Source: Clostridiales bacterium
Lineage (GTDB): Bacteria > Bacillota > Clostridia > Christensenellales > Aristaeellaceae
Reading direction: 5' to 3'
DNA: 50,703 bases
Assembly (NCBI GenBank): GCA_015056015.1
Contig: SVHD01000012.1
Coordinates: 1-50,703, forward strand
The translations under genes and the position numbers were made by a program. The number at the start of each line of letters is the position of its first letter. Position 1 is the stretch's first letter. Below are positions 8,980 through 17,703 of this stretch, one piece after another. Under the pieces are notes generated by a model, which worked only from the letters and a program-made list of their open reading frames with translations, ran no database searches and was not told where the DNA came from.

Positions 8980-9084
8980 CACTGGCATGCAAGCCGATTG
9001 GATGGCGTTTTGATTCATCCAGAAGCAGTTTTCTTTGGGAGAGCGCGAGAGGGTCTTTCTTTTTCAAAAGAAAGACCCTCTCGC
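8980..9084 (-). repeat. Intergenic hairpin repeat, arm 2 (reverse)
   Basis: CACTGGC (8980-8986) is followed by the conserved stretch TTTTCTTTGGGAGAGC and a perfect 40-nt hairpin (9045-9084; stem GCGAGAGGGTCTTTCTTTT). This is the mirror image of arm 1. The stem bases differ from arm 1 yet remain fully paired. Confidence 0.9.
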
Positions 9085-9097
9085 AATATATTATATA

Positions 9098-9979
9098 TTA
9101 GTCTTCTTTCTCCATGTCGCCGATGTCCAGAATGGGCAGGGCTTCGGCGGCGGAGCCGGATACATACTGGGGCAGTTCGCCATTCCACTGCTGCACCTGG
9201 GTAAAATCGATCAATTCCTGGGTCAGGGATTCAGCGATTTTCTGGTTGGCCTGGGCTTCGGCTTCGGCCTTGGTGGTGATGGCATAGGCTTCGGCTTCGG
9301 CGGCGATTTTCTTCACTTCGGCTTCGGCTTCGGCTTCAATCTTCTGGCGCTGGGCCTGCTGCTCGGTTTCCATGGTCTTCTGTTCCTGTTCGATTTCGGC
9401 CTGCAGCTTCTTCTGGGCGGCCACCTGCTTGGCTTCAACGGCGTCGGTGAAGGCGTCGGTGAAATCCACATTTTCAATGGAGACAGAAATGATGGTGATG
9501 CCGTAGCGATTCATTTCCTGGCTCATGATATCGCGGATCTTGGTGGACAATTCTTCCCGGGCGCTGACCAGATTTTCAGCGGTATATTTGGAAAAGACGG
9601 CCTTGGTGTTTTCCATCATCCGGGGATTGATCAGCTTGGTGAAATAATCGGTGCCCACTTCCTTAAAGAGGGTCATGGCGGTGGATTTATTGATGGCATA
9701 GTTGATGGAGCCGGTAATATCCACCTGCTGGATATCGCTGGAGAAGGCCTGGGTAGCGAATTCCTTTTTCTGTTCCCGGTTATCCATCAGGATGATCTTC
9801 TGGAAGGGGCTCTTGAAATGGAAGCCGGCCTCCAGGGTATAATCCTCTACCTTACCAAAGGTGGTGATGATGGCGGTATTACCGGTAGGGATCTGGGTGG
9901 TGCAGACGTTAAAGAGAATAACGGCGACGATGAGGATCAAAACGGCAAGAACCAGACGCTTGATATTTTTTCCAGACAT
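9098..9979 (-). CDS. SPFH/band 7 domain protein (prohibitin-like)
   Basis: The 293-residue protein starts with a short cytoplasmic stretch and one membrane helix (about 7-25), then an SPFH domain (about 26-190; IPTGNTAIITTFGKV, SINYAINKSTAMTLFKEVG). A long Glu/Ala/Gln/Lys-rich coiled coil follows (about 190-255, with AEAEAEVKKIAAEAEAYA). This is the layout of prohibitin/HflC-type scaffolds that form oligomeric rings on membranes and modulate proteases. No HflK partner is adjacent. The start at 9979 has AAGGAAG correctly spaced; the longer frame to 10033 has no membrane logic. GCTTCGGC micro-repeats in the DNA reflect the coiled-coil codons. Confidence 0.88.
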   Translation of the reverse strand: MSGKNIKRLVLAVLILIVAVILFNVCTTQIPTGNTAIITTFGKVEDYTLEAGFHFKSPFQKIILMDNREQKKEFATQAFSSDIQQVDITGSINYAINKSTAMTLFKEVGTDYFTKLINPRMMENTKAVFSKYTAENLVSAREELSTKIRDIMSQEMNRYGITIISVSIENVDFTDAFTDAVEAKQVAAQKKLQAEIEQEQKTMETEQQAQRQKIEAEAEAEVKKIAAEAEAYAITTKAEAEAQANQKIAESLTQELIDFTQVQQWNGELPQYVSGSAAEALPILDIGDMEKED

Positions 9980-10033
9980 GATACATTCTTCCTTTCTTTT
10001 GTTCTGGGCTTCCTTGCGAAAAGAGTATAACAC

Positions 10034-10055
10034 CCATGGGATTATTATACCATGG
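10034..10055 (-). promoter_or_regulatory. CCATGG dyad around the SPFH -10 element
   Basis: CCATGG occurs at 10034-10039 and 10050-10055 with 10 nt between. The spacer holds TATAAT on the minus strand (10044-10049), placed to serve the SPFH gene. No strong -35 is visible. The arrangement could be an operator, but two palindromic hexamers could also be chance. Confidence 0.35.
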
Positions 10056-10153
10056 ATCTTTGCTCAAAGATACAAAAATCTGTCTGAATTGTCAGGCGTA
10101 ATTTTTCATCGATACAATTTTGCCGCAAATCCGTCAAAAATACAAAAGAAAGG

Positions 10154-10216
10154 TTGCGCGGGCGGGAAAAAAGGTGTAAAGTAGAAGAGAAATTGCAGGA
10201 AATAATCCGTTCCTGC
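10154..10216 (+). promoter_or_regulatory. Candidate promoter and leader hairpin of the esterase operon
   Basis: TTGCGC (10154-10159), 17 nt, TAAAGT (10177-10182) is a moderate promoter match. A stem GCAGGAA/TTCCTGC (10195-10216, loop 8 nt) follows within the leader, before GAGGAG ahead of the gene. Confidence 0.4.
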
Positions 10217-10266
10217 CAATATGCCGAAAAATAACTGCGAAAATAAATTATGAGGAGTATTTCATC

Positions 10267-11046
10267 ATGAGCGAAAAAATCATGCTCTGGCCCGGCGAGG
10301 CCCCCTACACCCAGTTCAGCCCGGAACAGGCCCAGCCCTCTCTCACCCCCTTCCCTGTGGAAAAGGCCCGCGGCGCGGTGGTGGTCTGCCCCGGCGGCGG
10401 ATACAGCATGAAGGCTGCCCACGAAGGCGATCCCATCGCCCGGATGTTCAATGCCCAGGGCATTGCGGCCTATGTGCTGGATTACCGGGTGAAGCCCTGC
10501 CATCGGGAAGCGCCCCTTTCCGACGCCCTGCGCGCCATCCGCGTGGTGCGCTCCCTGGGCTATGAAAAGGTAGCCATTCTTGGCTTTTCCGCCGGCGGCA
10601 ATCTTTGCTGCTGCGCCGCCACCCTTTATGACAAGGGCAATCCTGACAGCGATGATCCCATCGAACGGCTGTCCTCCCGGCCCGACGCCTTCATCCCCTG
10701 CTATCCCGTGGCCTCTTTCGGCAAATATACTCATCTGGGCTCCCGGAAAAATCTGCTGGGGGATGAATGGGAAAATGATGAATTGGCCAAGCGCTATTCC
10801 GCTGAACTGAATGTGACCGATGATACCCCCACCGCCTTTATCTGGCATACCGCTGCCGACGCCGGCGTGCCGGTTCAGAACAGCCTGAATCTGGCGGCGG
10901 CCCTGGCGGATCATCATGTGCTGTTTGAATTGCATGTGTATCCCGAAGGCCGCCACGGCCTGGGCCTGGCGCCGGAAAATCCCCCCGTTTCCGAATGGGC
11001 CAACGCCTGCTGCCGCTGGCTGCTGGAAAGGGGTTTCGGTAGATAA
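10267..11046 (+). CDS. Alpha/beta hydrolase, acetyl-esterase-like
   Basis: The 259-residue enzyme has the alpha/beta-hydrolase triad visible as Ser108 in GFSAGG, Asp198 in TAADAGVPV and His230 in EGRHG. A glycine-rich oxyanion loop CPGGGY lies at 41-46. It resembles bacterial xylan and acetyl esterases of the BD-FAE type. There is no signal peptide, so it acts in the cytosol on imported acetylated sugars or similar esters (inference). GAGGAG precedes the ATG. Its stop codon overlaps the next start (TAATG), so YitT translation is coupled to it. Confidence 0.85.
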   Translation: MSEKIMLWPGEAPYTQFSPEQAQPSLTPFPVEKARGAVVVCPGGGYSMKAAHEGDPIARMFNAQGIAAYVLDYRVKPCHREAPLSDALRAIRVVRSLGYEKVAILGFSAGGNLCCCAATLYDKGNPDSDDPIERLSSRPDAFIPCYPVASFGKYTHLGSRKNLLGDEWENDELAKRYSAELNVTDDTPTAFIWHTAADAGVPVQNSLNLAAALADHHVLFELHVYPEGRHGLGLAPENPPVSEWANACCRWLLERGFGR

Positions 11047-11924
11047 TGCAGGGAAAGCAAAAGACGCTCTTTTCTCCCAAGTGGTGGAAGGATATGGGGA
11101 TGCTGAATCTGGGCACGCTGCTGACGGCAGTGGGCGTATACTTTTTCAAATTCCCCAATCATTTCACCACCGGCGGCGTATCGGGCATTTCCATTATGCT
11201 GGCTCATTTTATGCCCCATCTGACCACGGCCACATTGAACCTGATTTTAAACATCCTGCTTTTGCTTGTGGGGCTGGTTTTTCTGGGGCGTGGTTTTGGC
11301 ATCCGCACGGCATATTCCAGCATCATGTTTTCGCTGCTTACGCTGCTGTTTGAAAAAATCGTGCCCATGAATGCGCCCATGACCAATGAACCCCTGCTGG
11401 AATTGATTTTCGCGGTGGGCATTCCGGCGGTGGGCGCAGCCATCCTCTTTGACGTAAACGCCTCCTCCGGCGGCACGGATGTGATCGCCATGCTGTTGAA
11501 AAAATACTCCCGGATGAATATCGGCCTGGGCCTGGGCCTGGCGGATCTGATGGTGGCGGTGGGGGCCTGCTTTGTTTTCGGTATGGAAACGGGGCTCTTC
11601 TCCCTCTTTGGCCTCTTTGCCAAATCCATGCTGGTGGATACGGTGATGGATAATCTGCGCACCTGCAAGGTATTCCAGATTATCACCGCCAATCCCGATC
11701 CCATCAATCGCTTTATCATGGAAAAGCTGAATCACGGTGCCACCGTTACTGAGGCCGAAGGCGCCTTTACCGGGGAAAAACGCACGGTGATTATGACCGT
11801 GGTCAATCGATCCCAGGCCCTGCGGCTGCAATTATTCGTCCGCTCCACCGATCCCCACAGCTTTATTACCATCACTTCTTCCAGCGAAATCATCGGCAAG
11901 GGTTTCCGCGGCATGAGTGAATAA
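11046..11924 (+). CDS. YitT family membrane protein
   Basis: The 292-residue protein has five or six membrane segments in its first 190 residues, the DVNASSGGTDVIA signature and, near residue 220 onward, a soluble DUF2179-type C-terminal domain (AEGAFTGEKRTVIMTVVNR). This matches YitT/YpjC-type proteins, whose function is unproven. It lies between an esterase and a glycerate kinase in one operon, overlapping the first by one base and 13 nt before the second. Confidence 0.88.
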   Translation: MQGKQKTLFSPKWWKDMGMLNLGTLLTAVGVYFFKFPNHFTTGGVSGISIMLAHFMPHLTTATLNLILNILLLLVGLVFLGRGFGIRTAYSSIMFSLLTLLFEKIVPMNAPMTNEPLLELIFAVGIPAVGAAILFDVNASSGGTDVIAMLLKKYSRMNIGLGLGLADLMVAVGACFVFGMETGLFSLFGLFAKSMLVDTVMDNLRTCKVFQIITANPDPINRFIMEKLNHGATVTEAEGAFTGEKRTVIMTVVNRSQALRLQLFVRSTDPHSFITITSSSEIIGKGFRGMSE

Positions 11925-11937
11925 AAGGAGATTCTAT

Positions 11938-13065
11938 ATGAAGAAATTTATTTTCATTCCCGATTCCTTCAAGGGCAGCCTTTCTTCTGCCCGGGCCTGC
12001 CAATTGATGCAGCAGGCCGTGGAAAAGGAATGCCCCGGCGCTGATTGCATTTCCATTCCGGTGGCGGATGGCGGCGAAGGCACGGTGGACGCTTTCCTTG
12101 CCGCTGTGGGCGGCCAGAAAATGCCCATGGAAGTGACGGGCCCCTGGGGCGAAAAAACGCAGGCCTATTGGGGGCTGCTTTCCGAAAAGACTGGCGTGGT
12201 GGAAATGGCCGCTGCGGCCGGGCTGCCCCTGGTAGGGGATCAAAAGAATCCCGAAAAAACCACCACCTACGGCGTGGGCGAAATGATCGCCGATGCGCTG
12301 GATCATGGCGTTACGGAAATTATCCTGGGCCTGGGCGGCAGCGCCACCAATGACGGCGGCTGCGGCGCGGCTGCGGCCATGGGCGTAAAATTTCTGGATG
12401 AAAGCGGCAATGCCTTTATCCCTGTGGGCGAAACCCTGAAAAATATTGCGAAAATTGATGTGAGCGCCGCCCGGGAAAAGCTGGCGGGGAAAAAGCTGCG
12501 CATCATGTGCGATATTGATAATCCCCTGTGCGGCCCCCAGGGCGCGGCGGCTGTCTTTGGCCCGCAAAAGGGCGCGGATGCAGAAATGGTAAAGCGGCTG
12601 GATGAGGGCCTTTCCCATTTTGCCAAAATCGCTGCCCGGGATGCGGGAATCGATGTGCTGAATCTGCCCGGCGCCGGTGCGGCCGGCGGCATGGGCGGCG
12701 GCATGGCGGCGCTGCTGAAGGGCGAATTGCAGATGGGCATTGAAACGGTGCTGGATGTGACCGGCTTTGATGCGCTGCTGGATGGCGCTTCCGCCGTATT
12801 CACCGGGGAAGGCAAAATCGATGGCCAGAGCCTGCGGGGCAAGGTGGTCATCGGCGTGGCCCGGCGCACGAAAAAGCAGAATATCCTCTGCATCGCCCTG
12901 GTGGGCGGCGCTGAAGGCCCCATGGATGACGCCTATGCTCAGGGGGTAACCGCCATTGTGCCCGTCTGCCGCCGGCCGATGAGCCTGAAGGAAGCCATGG
13001 AAAACGCCGAAACCAATCTCTACTCCGCCATGCGCGATACCCTGCGCCTGCTGGGAGCAAAATAA
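11938..13065 (+). CDS. Glycerate kinase (GarK/GlxK family)
   Basis: The 375-residue protein matches glycerate 2-kinase throughout: DSFKGSLSS at the N-terminus, VADGGEGTVDA near 42, GLGGSATNDGG near 130, GAAGGMGGGMAA near 247 and FTGEGKIDGQS near 287. The enzyme phosphorylates D-glycerate with ATP, feeding lower glycolysis. AAAAGGAG sits 7 nt before the ATG at 11938, which is preferred over the upstream in-frame ATG at 11917. It is the last gene of the esterase/YitT operon and is followed by a repeat pair. Confidence 0.93.
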   Translation: MKKFIFIPDSFKGSLSSARACQLMQQAVEKECPGADCISIPVADGGEGTVDAFLAAVGGQKMPMEVTGPWGEKTQAYWGLLSEKTGVVEMAAAAGLPLVGDQKNPEKTTTYGVGEMIADALDHGVTEIILGLGGSATNDGGCGAAAAMGVKFLDESGNAFIPVGETLKNIAKIDVSAAREKLAGKKLRIMCDIDNPLCGPQGAAAVFGPQKGADAEMVKRLDEGLSHFAKIAARDAGIDVLNLPGAGAAGGMGGGMAALLKGELQMGIETVLDVTGFDALLDGASAVFTGEGKIDGQSLRGKVVIGVARRTKKQNILCIALVGGAEGPMDDAYAQGVTAIVPVCRRPMSLKEAMENAETNLYSAMRDTLRLLGAK

Positions 13066-13070
13066 ATTAT

Positions 13071-13333
13071 CTGGGGAAACCGTTCTTTGTGACCAAAGAA
13101 TGGTTTCCCCAGTCCCCTTCCAAGAAAGTCATTCTGGATGTATCAAATCGTTTCAGGATCAGCTTGTGCGCCAGTGAAAAAATGCAGGAGACAGAAGGAA
13201 TCTGTTTCCTGCATTTTCCGTATAGTTGCACTGGCGTTCAAGTTGGTTCCCCCACATCATGGAAATCCAGAATAGCTTTCTTGGGGTGGGTGCGGGAGGG
13301 GGATTCTTTGGCTCCAAAGAATCCCCCTCCCGC
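13071..13333. repeat. Complete facing pair of hairpin repeat arms with a hairpin core
   Basis: The left arm starts with hairpin 13071-13112 (CTGGGGAAACC.../...GGTTTCCCCAG) and ends in GCCAGTG (13170-13176). The right arm is its mirror: CACTGGC (13229-13235) through hairpin 13292-13333 (stem GCGGGAGGGGGATTCTTTGG). Between them lies a stem AATGCAGGAGACAG/CTGTTTCCTGCATT with A and T runs outside, like a bidirectional terminator. This is the cleanest complete element in the window: two arms and a core in 263 bp. Confidence 0.9.
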
Positions 13334-13347
13334 AATTCTCTTCCATT

Positions 13348-14841
13348 TCACCGCCCAATCGTCAGGGCGGCTACGGAGGCAGGTGGCAGGATAATCTGAT
13401 CATTTTCGCCGGTCAGCATGATTTCCCGGGCGACGGGAACAACGGTATCGGGATTTTCAAAGGTATTGCAGGCATTCACATCCGGATGCGAAAGAATGGA
13501 AAGAACAGCCTTCCCCTGCAGCTTTCCGCCGATTGCGGAAAGGGCAATGATCTTTTCTTCGGTCATATGAAGATTGGAAAGAGTCAGCGTCAGCAGCCCA
13601 TCCTTTTCCGATGCCGCGGCGGAAATTTCGGGCAGCGTATCGTATCCCTCCCGCTGCATGGAATCGCCATGATAGATAATAGGCCGCTGCTGACCGCCCT
13701 GATGACCCTTAAACAGATCAAATACATGATAGGTGGGGGTTTCCACCAGGTGATCCCCTGCGGCCAGATACAGGGAATGCAGATTATTGCAAAGCTGGGC
13801 CACATTGGCCATATCCACAATATCGCAGCGGTTATTAAAAATATTCAGCGTTAGCGCGGCAACGACGGCGTTTCGCATGGTGCTTTGCTGCTCGAAAAGA
13901 TTGTATCCCTTGCTGGGGCCTGAGCCCTCCTTATGCCAGTTGCCCCATTCATCCACGATCAATTTAATTTTCCTCTCCGGATCAAATTCATCCATGGCGG
14001 CGCGATGATCGTCAATGATCCGCTGCATTTTCGCGGCGCGGAACATGCTGTCGTACCATTCCTCCTCGGTTTTCAGGAAACATTCCCCGCCCCCGCAGTA
14101 ATAATGAATGCTCATGCCGTAGGAGGGGATGATATGGTATTTATGGCTGCTGTATTCCTGCATGATCCGGCGGGTCCAGGATACGTCATGCCCATTGGCG
14201 CCGCAGAAAATGAATTTCATTGCCGGATTCCAGATAGGACGGCAGATGGTGGAATAGCGGATATATTCCTGCATATACATTTCCGGGGTCATTTCCCCGC
14301 CGCCGCCCCAGTTTTCATTGCCAATGCCCCAGTATTTTACCTGAAACGGCGCTGCATCGCCGTTTGCTTCCCGCTCTTTTGCCAGGGTAGTGGATCCCTG
14401 GGGGAAATTGCAGTATTCCATCCAATCCCGGATGTGCAGGGGCGTCAGGCTGGTGATATTGGCGGCCACATAGGGCTCCGCCCCAACCAGACGGCAAAAA
14501 TCCATGAATTCATGGGTGCCCACCTGATTTTTTTCCAGCCGCCCATCATGATAATACCACCAGTTCACCCGCACCGGCCGCTTTTCCCGGGGGCCGATGC
14601 CATCCCGCCAATCATAGGTTTCGGCAAAGCATCCGCCGGGCCAGCGCACAATGGGGGGATTTATTTTTTTGAAGCTTTCAATCAGCTTCTTCCGGAAGCC
14701 CCGGATATTTTCCACCGGGCTTTCTTCCCCTACCCATAATCCATCCTCCATCACACCGCCGATATGCTCGGCAAAATGGCCGTAAATATTGGGATGAATG
14801 ATCCCGATAGAATTACCCAAATCGATGGTGATTTTCGTCAT
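13348..14841 (-). CDS. Alpha-L-arabinofuranosidase, GH51
   Basis: The 497-residue enzyme is a full-length GH51 clan-A glycosidase. The acid/base is Glu176 in WGIGNENW and the nucleophile is Glu298 in VDEWGNW. The GH51 landmarks PNIYGHFAEHIGG and RWPGGCFA are near the N-terminus. It removes terminal arabinofuranose from arabinan or arabinoxylan fragments. With no signal peptide it works inside the cell. The start at 14841 is set by AAGAGGGA upstream; a longer frame to 14958 would run into the divergent promoter. A minus-strand TATAAT at 14875-14880 may be its -10. Confidence 0.93.
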   Translation of the reverse strand: MTKITIDLGNSIGIIHPNIYGHFAEHIGGVMEDGLWVGEESPVENIRGFRKKLIESFKKINPPIVRWPGGCFAETYDWRDGIGPREKRPVRVNWWYYHDGRLEKNQVGTHEFMDFCRLVGAEPYVAANITSLTPLHIRDWMEYCNFPQGSTTLAKEREANGDAAPFQVKYWGIGNENWGGGGEMTPEMYMQEYIRYSTICRPIWNPAMKFIFCGANGHDVSWTRRIMQEYSSHKYHIIPSYGMSIHYYCGGGECFLKTEEEWYDSMFRAAKMQRIIDDHRAAMDEFDPERKIKLIVDEWGNWHKEGSGPSKGYNLFEQQSTMRNAVVAALTLNIFNNRCDIVDMANVAQLCNNLHSLYLAAGDHLVETPTYHVFDLFKGHQGGQQRPIIYHGDSMQREGYDTLPEISAAASEKDGLLTLTLSNLHMTEEKIIALSAIGGKLQGKAVLSILSHPDVNACNTFENPDTVVPVAREIMLTGENDQIILPPASVAALTIGR

Positions 14842-14957
14842 CGCGATCCCTCTTTTCATCTTTTTGTTTTTTCTATTATACACAGATTTCCTCTTCCCTG
14901 GAAAGAAAAAAATCGACTTGGATTGGTCAAAAACTGTTGAATTTCTTTTCCGCCGCA

Positions 14958-14986
14958 TTGCAAAATGGGCGGATTGGCTTTATACT
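14958..14986 (+). promoter_or_regulatory. Promoter of the GTPase-Rae1 fusion gene
   Basis: TTGCAA (14958-14963), 17 nt, TATACT (14981-14986). Transcription would start near 14993, leaving a short leader. This argues against any start codon upstream of 15026. Confidence 0.75.
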
Positions 14987-15025
14987 GGAATAGATCAAAC
15001 CGCGCAAACGCAGCGCGCAGCAAGG

Positions 15026-17683
15026 ATGATATTTGTGCAAACGCAGAAACAGCCGTTGATTCTGGGGCTATTGGCCCATGTGGACGCAGGGAAAACCACC
15101 CTTTCGGAAGCCATGCTCTATGCCGGGGGCGAATTGCGCCGGCTGGGCCGGGTGGACCATGGGGACGCCTTTCTGGATACCGACGCCCAGGAAAAGGAGC
15201 GGGGCATTACCATCTTTTCCAAGCAGGCCCTTTTGACGTGGAAAAAATGCGATATCACCCTGATGGATACTCCCGGCCATGTGGATTTTTCCAGCGAAAT
15301 GGAGCGCACGCTGCAGGTATTGGATGGCGCGGTGCTTTTGATCAGCGGCGCGGACGGCGTGCAGGGCCATACCCTGACCCTCTGGCGGCTTTTGCAGCAA
15401 TATAATGTGCCCACTTTCTTATTCATCAATAAAATGGATCGCCCCGATACTGATCGGGAAAGCCTGATGGCGGAAATCAAAAGCCGGCTTTCGGATAATT
15501 GCGTGGATTTTTCCCAGGAAGAATATATGGAGCAGATCGCCATGTGCTCCGAGGATGCGCTGACCCATTTTCTGCAATACGGCCTGGTGGCGGACGGGCT
15601 GATTTCCACCCTGATTGCCAAACGCCAGCTATTCCCCTGTTTTTTCGGCTCCGCCCTGAAAACGGAAGGGGTGGATACCCTGCTGGACGGACTGGTGCAA
15701 TATGCGCCCCGGCCCCAGTATCCCGATCAATTCGGCGCGCGGGTATATAAAATCGCCCGGGATCCCCAGGGGGCCCGGCTCACCTATCTGAAAATCACCG
15801 GCGGGCAATTGAAGGTGCGGGATTTACTCACCAACCGAAGGGAAAATACCCCGGAGGAGCAGATCTGGGCTGAAAAAATCGGCCAGATCCGTCTGTATTC
15901 CGGGGCGCGCTTCCAGGCGGTGGATAGCGTTTCCGCCGGCAGCGTATGCGCCGTTACCGGCCTTTCCATGACAAAATCCGGGGATGGCCTGGGCCTGGAA
16001 AGCACGGATAACGCCCCCCTCCTTTCCCCCGTATTTACCTATCAAGTGCTTTTGCCCCAGGGCTTTGACGCCCATACCGCCCTGCAGTATATGCGCCAAT
16101 TAGAGGAAGAGGATCCCCAATTGCATGTGGTATGGCATGAGCGGCTGCGGGAGATGCATGTGCAGCTCATGGGCGAAGTGCAATTGGAAATTCTGAAGCG
16201 TCAATTGCAGGATCGCTTCGGTCTTTCCGTATCCTTCGGCGCGGGCAGTATTCTCTACCGGGAAACCATCAAAAATACGGTGGAGGGCATGGGGCATTAC
16301 GAGCCCCTGCGCCATTACGCCGAAGTGCATCTGCTGATGGAGCCTTTGCCCCTTGGCAGCGGCCTGAAAATCTTCACCCGCTGCCCGGAGGATGAACTGG
16401 ATCGCAATTGGCAGCGGCTGATTCATACCCATTTAAAAGAGCGGGTGCATGTGGGGGTGCTCACCGGCTCCCCCATTACGGATATGAAAATTACATTGCT
16501 TGCGGGCCGCGCCCATTTAAAGCATACCGAGGGCGGGGATTTCCGCCAGGCCACCTATCGGGCCATTCGGCAGGGCTTGATGCAGGCGGAATCCGTGCTG
16601 CTGGAGCCCTGGTATCAATTGCAGCTGGAATTGCCCCAGGATTGCCTGGGCCGGGCCATGAATGATCTGCAGCAGATGGGCGGGGAATTTGATCCCCCGG
16701 AAACGAAGGGGGATTACGTGCTCCTTCGGGGCAGCGCGCCGGTAAGCAAAACCCGGCATTATGCCCGGGAGGTGGCCGCCTATACCAAGGGCCGGGGCAA
16801 GCTTTCCTGCGTTCTCAAGGGCTATGCGCCCTGCGCGGATCAGGAAAAGGTGCTTTCCGAAATCGGCTATGATCCCATCCGGGATCTGGATAATCCCGCC
16901 GATTCCATTTTCTGCGCCCATGGGGCGGGTTTTACGGTGAAATGGGATGAGGTCAAGGATTATATGCATATCCAGACCGGCTTTGGCCAGACGCGCATTT
17001 CTGCCGCGGCGGGCGCGGAAAGCGCCGCCCGCGCCTCCGGGCCTTACCGGGGATCCCTGGAAGAGGATCAGGAATTGCTGGCCATTTTTGAAAAGACCTA
17101 TGGCCCGGTAAAAAATCGCGCCATGATGGACCGGCCCCGCTATTCCGCCGAAAAAAGCGCCCCTGCGCCCCAGATTGATCCCCAGAAGGAATATCTGCTG
17201 GTGGATGGATACAATATCATTTTCGCCTGGGATGAACTGAAGGAAGCGGCGAAATTGAATCTGGATCATGCCCGGGGCCTGCTTTGCGATCTTTTATGCA
17301 ATTATCAGGGGGCCAAGAATTGCGAGGTAATTCTGGTTTTTGACGCATACAAGGTGGCTCATAACCCCGGCACGGTGGAAAAATACCATAATATTTACGT
17401 GGTTTATACCAAGGAAGCCGAAACGGCGGATAGCTACATCGAAAAGACCACCTATGAAATCAGCAAAAGGCATCGGGTGCGGGTGGCCACTTCCGATGGG
17501 CTGGAGCAGATTATCATCCTGGGCAACGGCGCGCTGCGGGTTTCCGCCCAGGAATTCCGCAAGGAAATGGAAATCGTGCAGGGGGAAATTGCCAAATTCC
17601 TGCAGGAAAATAATCGCCATCTCCCCTCCGATACCATGAGCCAGGCCATCCGCGCCGCCTGGCACAAAAAGCATGAGAAGTGA
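15026..17683 (+). CDS. TetM-like translational GTPase fused to a Rae1/YacP-type NYN nuclease domain
   Basis: Residues 1-650 are an EF-G/TetM-type factor: P-loop AHVDAGKTT (17-25), RGIT (59-62), DTPGH (81-85), NKMD (135-138), then domains II-V, ending near the TetM-like AHGAGFTVKWDEV. After a linker, residues about 720-885 are a NYN/PIN domain close to Bacillus YacP (Rae1): LLVDGYNIIFAW, ETADSYIE, VATSDGLEQ, GNGALRVSAQEF. Rae1 cuts mRNA in the ribosomal A site, the site TetM-type factors visit. The pairing suggests a GTPase that delivers a nuclease to stalled ribosomes (inference). AAGGA at 15022-15026 is better spaced for a GTG at 15035, so the true start may be 9 nt later. It need not confer tetracycline resistance. 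Confidence 0.88.
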   Translation: MIFVQTQKQPLILGLLAHVDAGKTTLSEAMLYAGGELRRLGRVDHGDAFLDTDAQEKERGITIFSKQALLTWKKCDITLMDTPGHVDFSSEMERTLQVLDGAVLLISGADGVQGHTLTLWRLLQQYNVPTFLFINKMDRPDTDRESLMAEIKSRLSDNCVDFSQEEYMEQIAMCSEDALTHFLQYGLVADGLISTLIAKRQLFPCFFGSALKTEGVDTLLDGLVQYAPRPQYPDQFGARVYKIARDPQGARLTYLKITGGQLKVRDLLTNRRENTPEEQIWAEKIGQIRLYSGARFQAVDSVSAGSVCAVTGLSMTKSGDGLGLESTDNAPLLSPVFTYQVLLPQGFDAHTALQYMRQLEEEDPQLHVVWHERLREMHVQLMGEVQLEILKRQLQDRFGLSVSFGAGSILYRETIKNTVEGMGHYEPLRHYAEVHLLMEPLPLGSGLKIFTRCPEDELDRNWQRLIHTHLKERVHVGVLTGSPITDMKITLLAGRAHLKHTEGGDFRQATYRAIRQGLMQAESVLLEPWYQLQLELPQDCLGRAMNDLQQMGGEFDPPETKGDYVLLRGSAPVSKTRHYAREVAAYTKGRGKLSCVLKGYAPCADQEKVLSEIGYDPIRDLDNPADSIFCAHGAGFTVKWDEVKDYMHIQTGFGQTRISAAAGAESAARASGPYRGSLEEDQELLAIFEKTYGPVKNRAMMDRPRYSAEKSAPAPQIDPQKEYLLVDGYNIIFAWDELKEAAKLNLDHARGLLCDLLCNYQGAKNCEVILVFDAYKVAHNPGTVEKYHNIYVVYTKEAETADSYIEKTTYEISKRHRVRVATSDGLEQIIILGNGALRVSAQEFRKEMEIVQGEIAKFLQENNRHLPSDTMSQAIRAAWHKKHEK

Positions 17684-17703
17684 GCGGGGAGGCGTGGGTT
17701 TAT

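Noticed and set aside
15026..17683. Calling this gene a tetracycline resistance determinant
   Set aside because: The GTPase part is TetM-like, but the fused nuclease domain and the absence of mobile resistance context make a housekeeping or stress role more likely.
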